A stretch of 64,000 nucleotides of DNA from Oscheius dolichura (GCA_932521035.1 OW051492.1:5890001-5954000); one strand, 5' to 3'. Shown: positions 1-9,976, counted from the first letter of the stretch. A program made the numbers and translations. Notes: generated by a model from the letters alone, not told the origin.

Positions 1-197
1 GTCAAAAAGTATTACGTAAGTTTTCTTTATTTTTTTCTTGTATAGAACAATTCTAGGAACCGAATGCTGCAGCTATTGGCACAGAATTACATAAATTAGC
101 CTCTCACTTGGAGCCAGGTTCGCCCGGAAGCATTACTATAGTTCTGTATGGAGACCACAATAAGGTTTTTCACCGTCTTGTCTTCATTATTTTTTAA
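1..197 (+). CDS. C-terminal exons of an unidentified protein (partial)
   Basis: The window opens inside a gene. Bases 1-15 read as an exon end, followed by an intron with a GTAAG donor and a CTAG acceptor (about 16-56). An open frame then runs from 57 to a TAA at about 197. It translates to a segment beginning EPNAAAIGTELHKLASHLEP and continuing through a GSITIVLYGDHNKVF stretch. I do not recognise the family. It lies on the same strand as URM1 and ends about 255 bp before the URM1 start, so the two could share a transcription unit. Confidence 0.45.
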
Positions 198-451
198 AGA
201 TTACAATCAATAAGGAAGATGATTTGGCACTAATCACGCACAAGACCTCGATTCTTTGATGCCTCTATACATTTCTTTTGTAGGTCTACTTTTTGTACAT
301 TGCACCATGATCATTTCCATTTTATTGTTTGACATAAATTTAAAATAAATATACCCATTTTTTAAAGCTGAATATCAAGTTGTAACCACCCACAAATGTA
401 CTTAATACTTGCCTCGAATTGGAAGACGTAGAACATAATTTTCGTTGCAGT

Positions 452-857
452 ATGGTTAAAGATTTATCTCTAAATTTGGAATTTACTGGTGGTGCAGTTT
501 CTGGTAGATAATACGAGAGCACAAGGTACGATTGATATTTAGTTTTACAAATGTTTATTCCAGGTGACTATACCATTAGAAGGCGATCCTTTCACAGTTA
601 AAAATTTGTTTAGTTGGATTAGGGAGGAAATGCTAGAGGTTCGTCGGATTAAAATATAATTATTTTATTATCTTCGTAATAAAGACCGTTTGGTTTAGAA
701 CTGTTACCGACCAGAACTTCTTATCGATGGCGGCAGTGTTAGTCCTGGTATTTTAGTAATAATCAACGATTGCGATTGGGAATTGACGGGAGGTGACGAT
801 ACTATTCTGAAGAATGGCGACACAACATGCTTCATTTCGACGTTACATGGAGGATAG
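452..857 (+). CDS. URM1: URM1, ubiquitin-related modifier 1 (apparent frameshift in exon 1)
   Basis: URM1 is a beta-grasp sulphur carrier used for tRNA wobble-uridine thiolation and for protein urmylation. The ATG at 452 starts [15 protein letters not shown], matching the family N-terminus. Exons are about 452-525, 564-638 and 699-857. The third exon carries the family core ([20 protein letters not shown]) and ends in the required Thr-Leu-His-Gly-Gly just before TAG. Intron 1 (526-563) is 38 nt. The second donor is the unusual GTTCG. Exon 1 does not stay in one frame: the N-terminal beta strand reads in one frame and the following FLVDNTRAQ in the next, with the shift near 494-500. This may be a sequencing error, a polymorphism or a real lesion. 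An AG acceptor just before the ATG suits a cis- or trans-splice site. Confidence 0.8.
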
Positions 858-904
858 AAGCTTTCTGTTCTTAAATTTGTTTGTATATTTTGTTTACTGT
901 TAAA

Positions 905-972
905 AAAAGGTCGCCACAGGTCGAAACGGATAACTTTGACAGACAGACGACAGCCGAAGCCCCGCTGGTAGT
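905..972 (+). repeat. Dispersed repeat, copy A (partner at 50921)
   Basis: The 29 nt at 905-933 are identical to 50921-50949, and a second identical block follows (946-959 here, 50959-50972 there). Copy A lies between the URM1 stop and the inverted-repeat element at 997. Copy B lies in the large intron of the potassium-channel gene. Two copies 50 kb apart imply a genome-wide interspersed family, probably a transposon end. Confidence 0.75.
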
Positions 973-996
973 TCTTTAAATAAAGTAGAAACTACT

Positions 997-1855
997 GTGG
1001 CCGTATCCACAAGAAATCTCCCCAGGGACCTCCCTGGGGAGATCTCTCCGGTTGGGGACCTCCCCAGGGAAGACTTTTAGCATTCTACTACGAGGGATAG
1101 AGCCACCAGAAACGACGTCTTTGGTCAGGAAAAGAACTAACCTATCCTTGGGACCTCAATCCCATAAAGTAGAATGATAAAGGAGGATACTAACAGTTAG
1201 CCTCGCCTACTTTACGCATTCAGAAGCGTAGACTGCAGCGCAGTGTTAATTATTCATGTCTTTTCTTTCTATCACCCAACAAAAGAGGCAAACTGTGCTA
1301 CGGAGATGATCCTGCTTCCCTTCCTCACCCGCTCGACGGAGGAGAATGTCGTTAATAAAACTTGCCGATTGGGGGTAAAACGTGTGCTAAACGTAATTCT
1401 CCAATGAGGTTTTTCACTCCCAAAAAGGGGACTGCACTTCCCAGTGTCTTCCTGATCGTTTTGAAAGAAAAGGCCAACACGGACAAAAATTGATAAATTG
1501 AATGAAATATAGGCACAGGAAGAACTTGAAGACTGGATCTTTGTTTGTAGGAATTACCGGGTGATCCGCACCAACAATCAACGGCATTACGCCCATTTAT
1601 AGAAATTACAAGGCAGCTCTCTGTAATAAGGCCTTTTGCTACTTTTTGTTGCATATTTTCGTCGAGAAAAGGCTTACGAATATATATTATGGATTGGTTA
1701 CAAAGAATCTCCTTCAAAAACGCTTATTCTAGCGTTTATATGGTGCCTCCCCGGCTCCCACCCCTACTCTACCCTAGGGGTGGTCTAAGGAGCTCCCCAG
1801 CTTCCCCGGGGAGGTCCCTGGGGATGCCTCCCCAGCTTCTTGTGGATACGGCCAC
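997..1855. mobile_element. Non-autonomous DNA element with terminal inverted repeats (MITE/foldback-like)
   Basis: The ends at 997-1015 and 1837-1855 are exact inverted copies of a 19-nt sequence (GTGGCCGTATCCACAAGAA). The similarity continues inward imperfectly for about 40 more bases through CCCCAGGGACCTCC blocks. The left arm contains a perfect 12-bp-arm hairpin (1017-1042). The 860-bp interior shows no recognisable transposase. A minus-strand ORF of about 120 codons (1352-1717) has no family I know. No clear target-site duplication is visible. Confidence 0.65.
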
Positions 1856-2131
1856 TGATGTTTTCAATTGCTTTGGAACGAAACTCAAATCTTGACAAAA
1901 ATCTGGTCAAGTTTATCCGACAGGATTTCTCATCCTTCGAAAAGACGAAGCTTATTAACTTCTCTTCTACTAACCCATAAGGTCGGTTCCGCCGTTTCTC
2001 CAACCCTGTCCTATTGTTATCATCGGGGCAGGCCGTAATTTTGGGAAAACCCCGCCTAGAGTTATCCGTGTTGTCTGGCCAAAATTTTTCGTGCCGTTTA
2101 TAGTGCTACTCTTCTTTATTTGTTTTTCCAG

Positions 2132-2851
2132 ATGCGTGTCTATTACCCCGTCAAAGCCGTCCATCTCCTGCTGGCTCTGACCTGCTTGACCCTGCTTCTC
2201 AAGAGCAAAAACCTCTGCGCCTTCAAGGACCCCCGTTCGACTCTCCCCCGGCCCCAAATGGACTGCCACACCTCCCTTATCGAGACGACTTTCGGAGTGG
2301 AGAACAACGCCACCCTGCTGGGAGAGTCTGGGAATGAGACCGTGGCGGAGAAGCCCATTCCGTTTGTGCTGAGGAGTTGCATTCGAATTGTGGAAAGTGA
2401 TATCTACCGCCGGCCGGGCAGCCTCTCCCCTTTGCTGACCGTGCTTCTCCCTGCCTGCCTTTTAGTCCTCGAGGCCTTCCTCATCGTGCTCCAGACGGCC
2501 CGTGTCGTCACCTCGTACCAGGTGCCCGACCTCATGTCCACCATCTTCACCAACCTCCTCCACGGCGTCTGCTGGGTCGCCACGGCCATCACCCTCTACC
2601 TCCTCCGTATCTTCTGGGAGCAGAACTGGATGGAGCTGTCGCCGGAGTTCGTGCCCCTCTACCCGACGGAATACTTCTACGCGGAGGAGATTGCTTGGGT
2701 CTGTATCTTGGCCCTCCTGGCCGAGGCCACCCTCTGCCACGGCGTCATCTACCACAACCTGACCCTGGAGGGAAAGCCGCGCGAGGAGGAGGAGCCGCCC
2801 AGACTGATTGCCACCTACCGGGACGACGGCAGGCTTCTCAACGGCAACTGA
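2132..2851 (+). CDS. Four-TM membrane protein, uncharacterised
   Basis: An intronless frame starts at the ATG at 2132, immediately after a strong TTTTTCCAG acceptor (a spliced or trans-spliced leader), and ends at TGA 2849-2851; an AATAAA follows about ten bases later. The 239-aa product has a hydrophobic N-terminal segment, an extracellular-type loop with several cysteines and two N-glycosylation sequons (NNAT, GNET), then three further hydrophobic segments (about residues 105-125, 138-158 and 185-205). The tail is acidic and basic with EEEE. The topology resembles small nematode tetraspan proteins, but I cannot name a family. It is GC-rich like the next three genes. Confidence 0.75.
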   Translation: MRVYYPVKAVHLLLALTCLTLLLKSKNLCAFKDPRSTLPRPQMDCHTSLIETTFGVENNATLLGESGNETVAEKPIPFVLRSCIRIVESDIYRRPGSLSPLLTVLLPACLLVLEAFLIVLQTARVVTSYQVPDLMSTIFTNLLHGVCWVATAITLYLLRIFWEQNWMELSPEFVPLYPTEYFYAEEIAWVCILALLAEATLCHGVIYHNLTLEGKPREEEEPPRLIATYRDDGRLLNGN

Positions 2852-2996
2852 TCCGAGAAATAAACTGATCTGTAGACGGCTTTTGTGTCTGGGGCGGTGG
2901 GCTGATTGCGGTTATCATTCTCCCAAGGGGTCACGTATCTTCCCAAAAAGCACACAAATTAGAGTAATACATGTATTTCGAGGGTCTGGTGGCTAC

Positions 2997-3626
2997 TTAA
3001 TGTCCGAAGTTTTCTTTGTCGAAGAGGAACTCTCCCAGGCCGGGGCCGGCGCGCTTGAGGCTCGTGATCATCTTGCCCAGATTGTGGATCGACTCGACCT
3101 GAACACTCTCTGTCTCACCCCCTCCGCTGCCTCCCACCTGCTCGTCCAGATACTTGGCCTCGAGGAAGTCGCTGAGGTGGGGGTCGTTGTTGGACCCGGC
3201 CAAGCCGTGGAGGTTCAGGAGACAGGTGTTCACGAACTGAATACTCTCCGTTTCGCCTCCTCTTTTCAAATTCACCTTTTCTAGGGTCAAGGCGGCCTCC
3301 ATGGCTTCCTGGAGGGTGCCCCACTCGTCCTTCTCGGGCTTCTTGACCTCGTTCAGTACCACGCGTCCTCCCCTCTGGTTCTGATACTTCATCAACTGCA
3401 TCGCATGTTCTCGCTCCTCGTTCGACTGCTCCATGAACCACCTGAACCTGTTGTCTGTCTGGGACGAGACTCACTTGGCGGCTCCCGAGAGGGCGACATC
3501 GTCCCTGTCGAAGAAGGACGACATGGAGAGGTAGACGTACGAGGCGTAGAGCTCGATGTTGATCTGCTTGTTGACGGCGGCCTCGACCTCGGTCTGGTAG
3601 TTTTGACGGATTTTGCTGACTGACAT
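2997..3626 (-). CDS. Ferritin, heavy-chain type
   Basis: This is the cytosolic iron-storage cage subunit with ferroxidase activity. After splicing the protein is 172 aa. Exons are 3626-3475, 3441-3276, 3236-3138 and 3098-2997. The N-terminus reads [20 protein letters not shown], with the ferroxidase glutamate and tyrosine. An EEREHA block follows, then [23 protein letters not shown] and a C-terminal [15 protein letters not shown]. Two 39-nt introns (3237-3275 and 3099-3137) are multiples of three with no stop; left unspliced they would add two glycine/glutamate-rich inserts that no ferritin has. Removing them restores the family alignment exactly. A TTTCAG acceptor lies seven bases upstream of the ATG. 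I found no convincing iron-responsive element. Confidence 0.95.
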
Positions 3627-3978
3627 GGCTGGCTGAAACAATTAGTGGAGAGGAGAAAATAGAATAAGGGGTACACAAAAGAAGGACAGGGGCAGAAAGG
3701 CGGTTATCAGGGCCAGATAAGGGCCGACCTATGTCATGGCGAAACAATGTTTTGTCGCACGGGGTCGATAAGATTATCCTCCTCCCCTGGGAGACTCTTC
3801 CATGGGACTATTTCTACTGTAAAGGATAGGGGATAGGGGGATAGGGGGGATGGAGAAGGGAAAGGCGCGGATGGGGCGCCCGATCAAGGTACCAGGCACT
3901 GTCGAATGGAAAGCGATAACACCTGATAACAGATGGAAAACAAATGGAGGCTGAACAAAGGTTTACTGCGAGGAGAGG

Positions 3979-4293
3979 CTAATCCTTGGAGGAGGTCCGG
4001 CTGCTCCTCTTCAACTCGTGCGTCTCCGGCAGCACGGACAACCCCAGCCGGTGGTGCTCCTCCTCGTTGAGCAGCTTCTTGTGGTAGACGCTGAGAAGGA
4101 TGGCCAGCGCGGCCAAGAGCACGACGGCCATCGTCAGGATACACTCCTCCCTCGTGAAGAGGCCGTGGCTGTGGCGGCAGCTCTGAAGCGGACGAGGAAG
4201 TGGAAAGAAGGGGGCAGTTACCCTGATCTCCTCCCCGAGGGCGGACGAGTCGTTTACGCCTTTGAAAGATGGCTGGATGCTTTTGTAATCCAT
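3979..4293 (-). CDS. Small single-pass membrane protein
   Basis: Two exons (4293-4222 and 4182-3979) separated by a 39-nt GT-AG intron encode 91 aa. The N-terminal third is polar (MDYKSIQPSFKGVND). One strong hydrophobic helix, MAVVLLAALAILLSVY, lies in the middle. The tail is charged and histidine-rich and ends KRSSRTSSKD. There is no signal peptide, so an anchored protein with a cytosolic or lumenal tail is likely. I do not recognise the family. It shares strand and composition with ferritin downstream and the lysine-rich protein upstream. Confidence 0.6.
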   Translation of the reverse strand: MDYKSIQPSFKGVNDSSALGEEIRVTAPFFPLPRPLQSCRHSHGLFTREECILTMAVVLLAALAILLSVYHKKLLNEEEHHRLGLSVLPETHELKRSSRTSSKD

Positions 4294-4385
4294 GGAGAAG
4301 TGGTAAGCTCGACGAATGGAAAGGGGATAAAAACGGAAATAACAGAAAAGTGGACAGTTAGTTTAACTTTTTATTTGTCGCGGGA

Positions 4386-5336
4386 TCACTCGGCCAGCTT
4401 GGCGGTGGCGACGCCCTTGGACTCACCGTCGCTGAGGATGCCCTCCGCCGTCCGGGTGCCGCCCTCCTCGCTCGTCAGTCTGTCGGCCGTCTGCACCCCC
4501 GTCGTCTCCTCGGCACTCATCCTATACGCCGTCTTGACCCCCTTCGTCTCTTCTCCGGTGCTGATCATGTCGGCCGTTTTGACTCCTTTCGTTTCTTCCC
4601 CACCAGTCAAGATGCCGGCCGTCTGCACTCCCTTAGTCTCCTCAGAGCTGTTCAGCCTGTCCGCCGTCTTCACGTCCTTCGTCTCCTCGCCACTCATTCT
4701 GTCGGCCGTCTTGACGCCTTTTGTCTCTTCTCCAGCGGCCAAGTCCTCAGCCGTGTGAACTCCCTTGGTCTCTCCTCCGGCCGTGCGGACCCCCGCCGTC
4801 TCTTTGGCGCTGGCCATCCTCTCCGCCGGCTTGGCCTCCTCTCCCTTCTTCTTCTTAACCCTCCTGAGCGAGTCCTCCTTGGTCTTCTTGTCGCTCTTCT
4901 TCGACTTCTTATTCCTCTTGCCCTTCTTCTTTGCTCTTTTCTTGCTGCTCACCTCGACGGAAGTGCCCGACTCCGTGCTAAGAATTAAGGGAGGAGTGCC
5001 GGGCAGACTGGCAGACGACGACGGTCCGGCAGGGGCTGGAGTCATAACCAGCGAAGGCTGTTCTTTCTTCTCTTCAACATTACAGATCACGGGCACCGGC
5101 TCCAGTGCCGGCTCTTCAGCCTTTTTGGCGGTGGCCTCCGGCGCAGGGGTTGGCAGCGAGGGCGCCTCCGCAGCCAGCGGCGACGGCTCCGCCTGCACTA
5201 CAAAACTCGAGAGCGGCTCGTCCTCGTCTTTCTTCTTTCCCATGTCAATGTATAGCTTGTAGCCTACGATGACAGCTGTTGCAACGGCTAACGCAATCAG
5301 CAGACTGAATTGTTTCTCTCCATAAAAAAATAAAAG
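4386..5336 (-). CDS. Lysine-rich, repeat-bearing membrane-anchored protein (ribosome-receptor-like architecture)
   Basis: The last exon runs from an AG acceptor at 5337 to TGA at 4386. Its first 25-30 residues form a hydrophobic helix (FSLLIALAVATAVIVGYKLY) followed by GKKKDEDE. Next come a Pro/Ala-rich stretch and a block of dense lysines (KKRAKKKGKRNKKSKKSDKK). The C-terminal third has about ten degenerate repeats of the form EETKGVKTADRMS. An N-terminal anchor, a lysine cluster and tandem polar repeats is the layout of vertebrate ribosome-binding protein 1 (RRBP1), but the repeats differ, so the function is inferred. The start codon is probably in an upstream exon I could not place; the in-frame ATG at 5243 would lose the membrane anchor. 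Confidence 0.6.
   Translation of the reverse strand, partial: LLFFYGEKQFSLLIALAVATAVIVGYKLYIDMGKKKDEDEPLSSFVVQAEPSPLAAEAPSLPTPAPEATAKKAEEPALEPVPVICNVEEKKEQPSLVMTPAPAGPSSSASLPGTPPLILSTESGTSVEVSSKKRAKKKGKRNKKSKKSDKKTKEDSLRRVKKKKGEEAKPAERMASAKETAGVRTAGGETKGVHTAEDLAAGEETKGVKTADRMSGEETKDVKTADRLNSSEETKGVQTAGILTGGEETKGVKTADMISTGEETKGVKTAYRMSAEETTGVQTADRLTSEEGGTRTAEGILSDGESKGVATAKLAE
4395..4830 (-). repeat. Coding tandem repeats, about 36-45 nt units
   Basis: Within the preceding gene, units encoding (G/S)EETKGV(K/Q)TA(D/G) recur about ten times between roughly 4395 and 4830. The nucleotide units vary at synonymous sites, so the array is old rather than freshly amplified. The consensus is acidic plus lysine with a conserved Thr-Ala. 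Confidence 0.75.
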
Positions 5337-5437
5337 CTGAAATATTCACTTTCGATACTGCGGTTGCAGTGCCATCGGGTTGTTATCGGAGATGACCTTC
5401 TTCGAACAAGTACTAGAGAAAAGTACTGCGAAATGTC

Positions 5438-5641
5438 ATGGATAAACCTACTGGTAAAATCAAGTCTGCGGCTAAACAAAATTTCAAACATGTGAATTGC
5501 CGCGGGCAAATGCGTTTTTCTAAAAGAGGTTCCAGTTCCCCTAAAAGTACATTGTTATTGTTTTTCAGGATAGTTACAGCTTTATTTGTGCGTGTATTAT
5601 TTTATATGCATATTAGCAATTCTGTAATAGAGAATACTTGA
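5438..5641 (+). CDS. Candidate RAMP4/SERP1-like tail-anchored ER protein
   Basis: A 67-codon ORF starts at ATG 5438. Its N-terminal half (GKIKSAAKQNFKHVNCRGQM) resembles the basic, conserved region of RAMP4/SERP1, in which a KxAN...NxxxRG pattern precedes a single C-terminal membrane helix. Here the helix would be about residues 38-58 (TLLLFFRIVTALFVRVLFYM). RAMP4 is a 66-residue Sec61-associated protein, so the length fits. The C-terminal part is divergent. An internal GT...AG stretch (about 5531-5569) could be spliced, but doing so brings in an early stop. It is divergent from the lysine-rich ER-anchor-like gene about 100 bp away. Confidence 0.4.
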   Translation: MDKPTGKIKSAAKQNFKHVNCRGQMRFSKRGSSSPKSTLLLFFRIVTALFVRVLFYMHISNSVIENT

Positions 5642-5679
5642 TGAAAAAGAAATTCACAAACCAAAATTTTATTTTAGCG

Positions 5680-7728
5680 ATGCCTAGGTTTGATGAAGTG
5701 GGTTTAGCGATACCTGAGTTTGATCCATCGGGAAACGATCAATCCGTCCCTTTGGTTTGTTTTAAATTTAGACTGTTTCTTATCAATTCAATTAGTGTCA
5801 AGAGGTCGAAATCGAAGTCAGACCCCAAGAAGAGAATCGCAGGTCCTTGACACTTTTCAATGGAGTTACTATGAGTGTAGGATGCATAATTGGCTCCGGG
5901 ATTTTTATTTCTCCTTCTGGAGTTCACAAGCGTAAGAGTGGTATTTTTTCTTAGAAGTGGAAGATATTTGAAGATGCTGGTTCTGTAGGACTTTCCCTAA
6001 TCGTGTGGTTATTTTCCGGAATCTTCACAGCAATCGGTGCTTACTGTTATGCTGAACTTGGTAAACTACCTATTGATTATTGATGTTCGATATAGGAACG
6101 CTTATACGAAAGTCAGGTGGTGAATATACTTACATTCTCGAAGCCTTTGGACCATTTCTTGGTTTTATGAGGCTATGGATTGAAGCTTTTATAGTGAGGT
6201 AAGGTTACAGATGTTGCTTCCACTTTTTAGGCCATGCACGGTGACAATCGTAGCACTTACATTTGCTCTCTACGTGATGCGTCCGTTTTTCCCTGATTGT
6301 GTTCCTCCAGGAAATATTCAAGTGATCATAGCTGCAGTGCTCATCTGTAAGCTTATCTGAATTATTCTGAATTTAGTATTAGTGTTCGTAACTGCAGTCA
6401 ACTGCATGAGTGTTCGCGCTGCTACTCTAGTTCAGGATGTGCTTACTGTAGCTAAAATTATTGCTCTGAGTTTTATTATTTTGACTGGATTATTCCTTCT
6501 ATGCACAGGTAACCTTGCCTTTGAAATTGTCAATTATTTATAGGGAAATCTATGTATTACGATTCGTTTGAGAATATTTTCGGTGATACTGCTTCCGACT
6601 TCTCCGAAGTTTCTCTGGCATTTTATTCTGGGCTTTTCGCATATTCCGGCTGGAACTACCTCAATTACATCGTAGATGAATTGGATAACCCCAAAAGGTT
6701 CATGGCTAGATTAATTTATTTGTATATTCAGAAACTTGCCATTAGCTATTGCCATCTCTATTAGCACTTGTACGGTCATTCATGTACTTGTTCTTGTTGC
6801 TTTCTATACAGTTCTGAGTCCCGATGAAATGCTGGATAGTGCCGCTGTTGCTGTTGTATGATTTTTCGCAAACGTTTTTATTTTACAGTTACGTTTAGAC
6901 GTTTGCTGACAAAATTTTCGGCCCTTGCGCTTTTGTAATGTCGCTATGCGTTGCGTTATCCACTTTCGGTTCAGCTAATGGTGTAATCTATACATCATCT
7001 CGGTATGGTCGTTCTCTGACTATGTTATGCGAGTTTCAGGCTGTTCTACGCCGGTGCTAAAGAAGGCCAAATGCCTACAGTTTTGACAATGACAAATCGT
7101 GAGACAAACACACCAATTCCTGCTGTTATTTTAACTGTAGCTTTATCGCTAATTTGGTTAACATATGCTTAGGGTTTTCTGTCATTGTTGTATCTGTCAG
7201 CGTCATCTGATATCTTTGCGCTTATCAACTACATCCAAATTTCTTACTGGGTCGCTATAGCAGGAGCTACTGTCGCCCTCTTCTACTTCCGACGTACAAT
7301 GCCAGATGCTCCTCGGCCTATTAAGGTATACGACTTTCTCTCCTTTAAGTTTATTTTTATTTATTTCGTGATCAGATTCTCATATATCCGTTTACGAAAA
7401 ATTGCTTTCAGGTTCACCTCTTCTGGCCTTCTTTGTTTTTGTTTGGATGTATCCTTCTGATAGTTGTACCTTGTGTTGCATCTCCGTTTGAGACACGTAA
7501 GTAGCCAGTTTCTTACGATTCTATTTTCGCTATTCAGTCATTGGTTTCCTCATCATGCTGACCGCTGTTCCTGTTTATATCATATTCATCACCTGGAGAA
7601 AACCTCTGCAATGTATTATCAAACATTTCGGTTAGTTTAGATGATGGATATGTGACTTTTTTCTAGATTGTATTACGTTCGGCTCACAAAAGTTATTCCT
7701 TGTTGTCGATGAAGATAAGGATAACTAA
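5680..7728 (+). CDS. SLC7 family amino-acid transporter (LAT/b0,+AT light-chain type)
   Basis: This is a twelve-TM amino-acid exchanger of the heteromeric transporter light-chain family. Fourteen exons: 5680-5754, 5796-5931, 5974-6060, 6096-6198, 6231-6346, 6377-6508, 6544-6697, 6732-6855, 6899-7002, 7040-7136, 7173-7325, 7412-7496, 7538-7630 and 7667-7728. The start follows a TTTTAG acceptor by two bases. Diagnostic segments are the TM1 substrate motif ([15 protein letters not shown]), [35 protein letters not shown] and [16 protein letters not shown]. After the second of these, the heavy-chain disulphide cysteine expected in the TM3-TM4 loop is not evident, so pairing with a 4F2hc-like partner is uncertain. 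Most introns are 30-43 nt; one is 86 nt. The gene is AT-rich and ends 215 bp before PIGV on the same strand. Confidence 0.93.
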
Positions 7729-7942
7729 AAATCGGTCTATTTCTTTTCATTTTAAATATTCATTATTTCTTTTTGTTTGTTAACACCTTTTTTCTTCCTG
7801 TAAAACATAAAATGTTCCTTCGGAAATCGATATACAATGACGTGTAAGTAAAAATACCAGTTTTATTTATTAGCTATTTTATACTTATTATATATTGAAA
7901 GCATTTTAAAATGAATAACATTATAAATGTAAAGAGATAGAC

Positions 7943-9976
7943 ATGGTTGACCATTCGGCGGTATGCATCTCAAAGGTAGGCACCGTTTTTACGTTTTGAG
8001 TAAAGCTTTAGCGAGTCTCAAGGGATCCCAAACAGTTTGCTAATGAATGCCCGAAGTATGTTAGGAGCCAATTAGGAAAATTTGTAATAGCTACCAGGTT
8101 TTTTTATAATTAGAATTTTTGTAACCGAGTAAAATTTTAGATTGATACTATGGGCCTTTCAATTGTTTTTTAATCGTTTCGATTTTTCTACTGACGCTTT
8201 TAAGGGTCTTCCCCTTCCATACGGTAAGTTGCGTGTTTATTTAGAATATAAAAATGCAGAGGAATACACAAATATTGACCGTATAATATGCTTCCTTTTT
8301 CGTGGATTTACTCAGTGGGATGCAGCCCACATGTTGCACATTGCAGAGCATGGATATGTTTTAGAAAGTAGCTTGGCATTCTACCCTCTTTATCCTCTTG
8401 CTGTCAGGTAAAAAAAACGCAACTCAATGATTATGTGTTTGCTTTAGATATTTGTCCCTTTGGGCTTTGCCTCTCGTCTACTTTAAACTTGTGCATGTTT
8501 CTTCTGTATATCTATTGACAGCTGTAGTACTAAATTTTGTATGTATTTTCAATGGAACAAATAATAGTTTGTTTTAGATCATTTTTCAACGATGTGCAAT
8601 GCTTTTGTTCGATTGTGTAGAGAGCATTACTCAATCTGTAAAACACGCTCATATTTCGGTGATCTTGTTCGCTATGAATCCTTCATCGATTTTCTTTACT
8701 TCCGCCTATTCCGAACCTGTAAGCGTGACGTGCGTAGTCGAGGAGTTTATAATTTAGATGTATAACTTATTTACATTATCAGGCATCAATTTTTTAGTGA
8801 AACAAAACGGTGGCTCGTGGAAAAACTACTTTACTTCTCTGTTCTTCTTTGCACTAGCTTGTCTTACAAGGTAAGGCATTTATCTATATCAAATACATAC
8901 GGTGATCTAGATCAAACGGGTTGCTCAATTTTGGATATGTAGCATTCTACTGCGCTCTCAATACACTTTTCATTGGTCCGGAAGAAGCTGATACTTCAAG
9001 AAAAAGGGTTCTACTTTTTTACAAAGATGTTAACAGTATTATCTCCAAGGTAGCATTCATTAATTTGTTTTAATCGTTTCTAGATTATAATATTCTTGGC
9101 ACAATTAGTAATTGCAATAATGGCTATGACCCTTCTGGTTACCCTTTTTGGAGCATATCAGCAAAATCACTTTTGTAATAAAAGTAGGGCTGTTTTTTAA
9201 AAAAATTAATTTTACTTATTTGTAGACTCTCTAGCATCAATTCCACAGCCAATTATTAATTTAGCCGTATACGGAAATACAACCTTACCTGGGCAAATCA
9301 ATCGGATAACATGGTGCACGTATGTTGTTTTTTTTTTCATTTGTAAGCTGTTTAGTAAATCAAACCTAATTCTACCATCATTTTATTCTGCTATCCAAGA
9401 AAAATATTGGAATGTTTCACTCTTTGGATATTGGCAGGCTTGTTGCTCTTATAGTCTATCCAATCTCTTCCTCTAGATTCAAAAGTTGCCCTGTTTCTTC
9501 CTTTCTGCTCCCGCTTTTGCATTAATACTTTTTGGTGCTAAAATTACTGTTGCAGATATTAGGAAGTAAGAAGATTTACAAAATAGCTACTTTCCTAATT
9601 TTAGAACTGGGATGATACAGTATCTTGTAAATGGAGGAGAACTTATTCCCTACATGTTACATTCTGCATTTTTAGGTTTTGGGGCATTTTTCGTATACAA
9701 TAGCGAGGTTGGCTATCGTTCTACAATATATATTGTTTGTAGGTGTTAACAAGGATGATTTTCTCCTCGTCACCTTTCCCTTATATAGTTCTTGCTCGTT
9801 GGATGTCCGACTCTACCCCTCAAGTAATTCAGTCCGACCTTCTAGAGCCTGCACATATGCCGTTTTTTTCCTATTTCGCTCTTAGGGGACAAATTGAATT
9901 TTCAGTTTTTATTTATTTTATAGGCTATTTTATTTTGGGGAGTACTTGTCATGTTATGGGCTTGCCTTTTACATGA
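7943..9976 (+). CDS. PIGV: PIGV, GPI mannosyltransferase 2
   Basis: This ER-membrane dolichol-phosphate-mannose-dependent enzyme adds the second mannose of the GPI anchor. Thirteen exons run from ATG 7943 to TGA 9974-9976. The lumenal catalytic motif is clear: FTQWDAAHMLHIAEHGY, where the WD and following histidines are the hallmark, followed by AFYPLYPLAV. Further family blocks are YSEPMYNLFTLSG, RSNGLLNFGYVAF, SIPQPIINLAVYGN and the C-terminal IGYFILGSTCHV..LPFT. The intron after YWQ (9438-9476) begins with GC instead of GT. All other introns are 34-51 nt GT-AG. The gene is AT-rich throughout. Confidence 0.93.

Noticed and set aside
1352..1717. A 121-codon minus-strand ORF inside the inverted-repeat element
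   Set aside because: No domain, no transposase motif and no splice context; it is probably chance or degenerate sequence.
3885..3910. A CAGTGC loop upstream of ferritin that might be an iron-responsive element
   Set aside because: The five bases on each side are not complementary, no upper stem forms, and it lies about 270 bp from the start codon near another gene's end. Nematode ferritins are also not known to use such elements.
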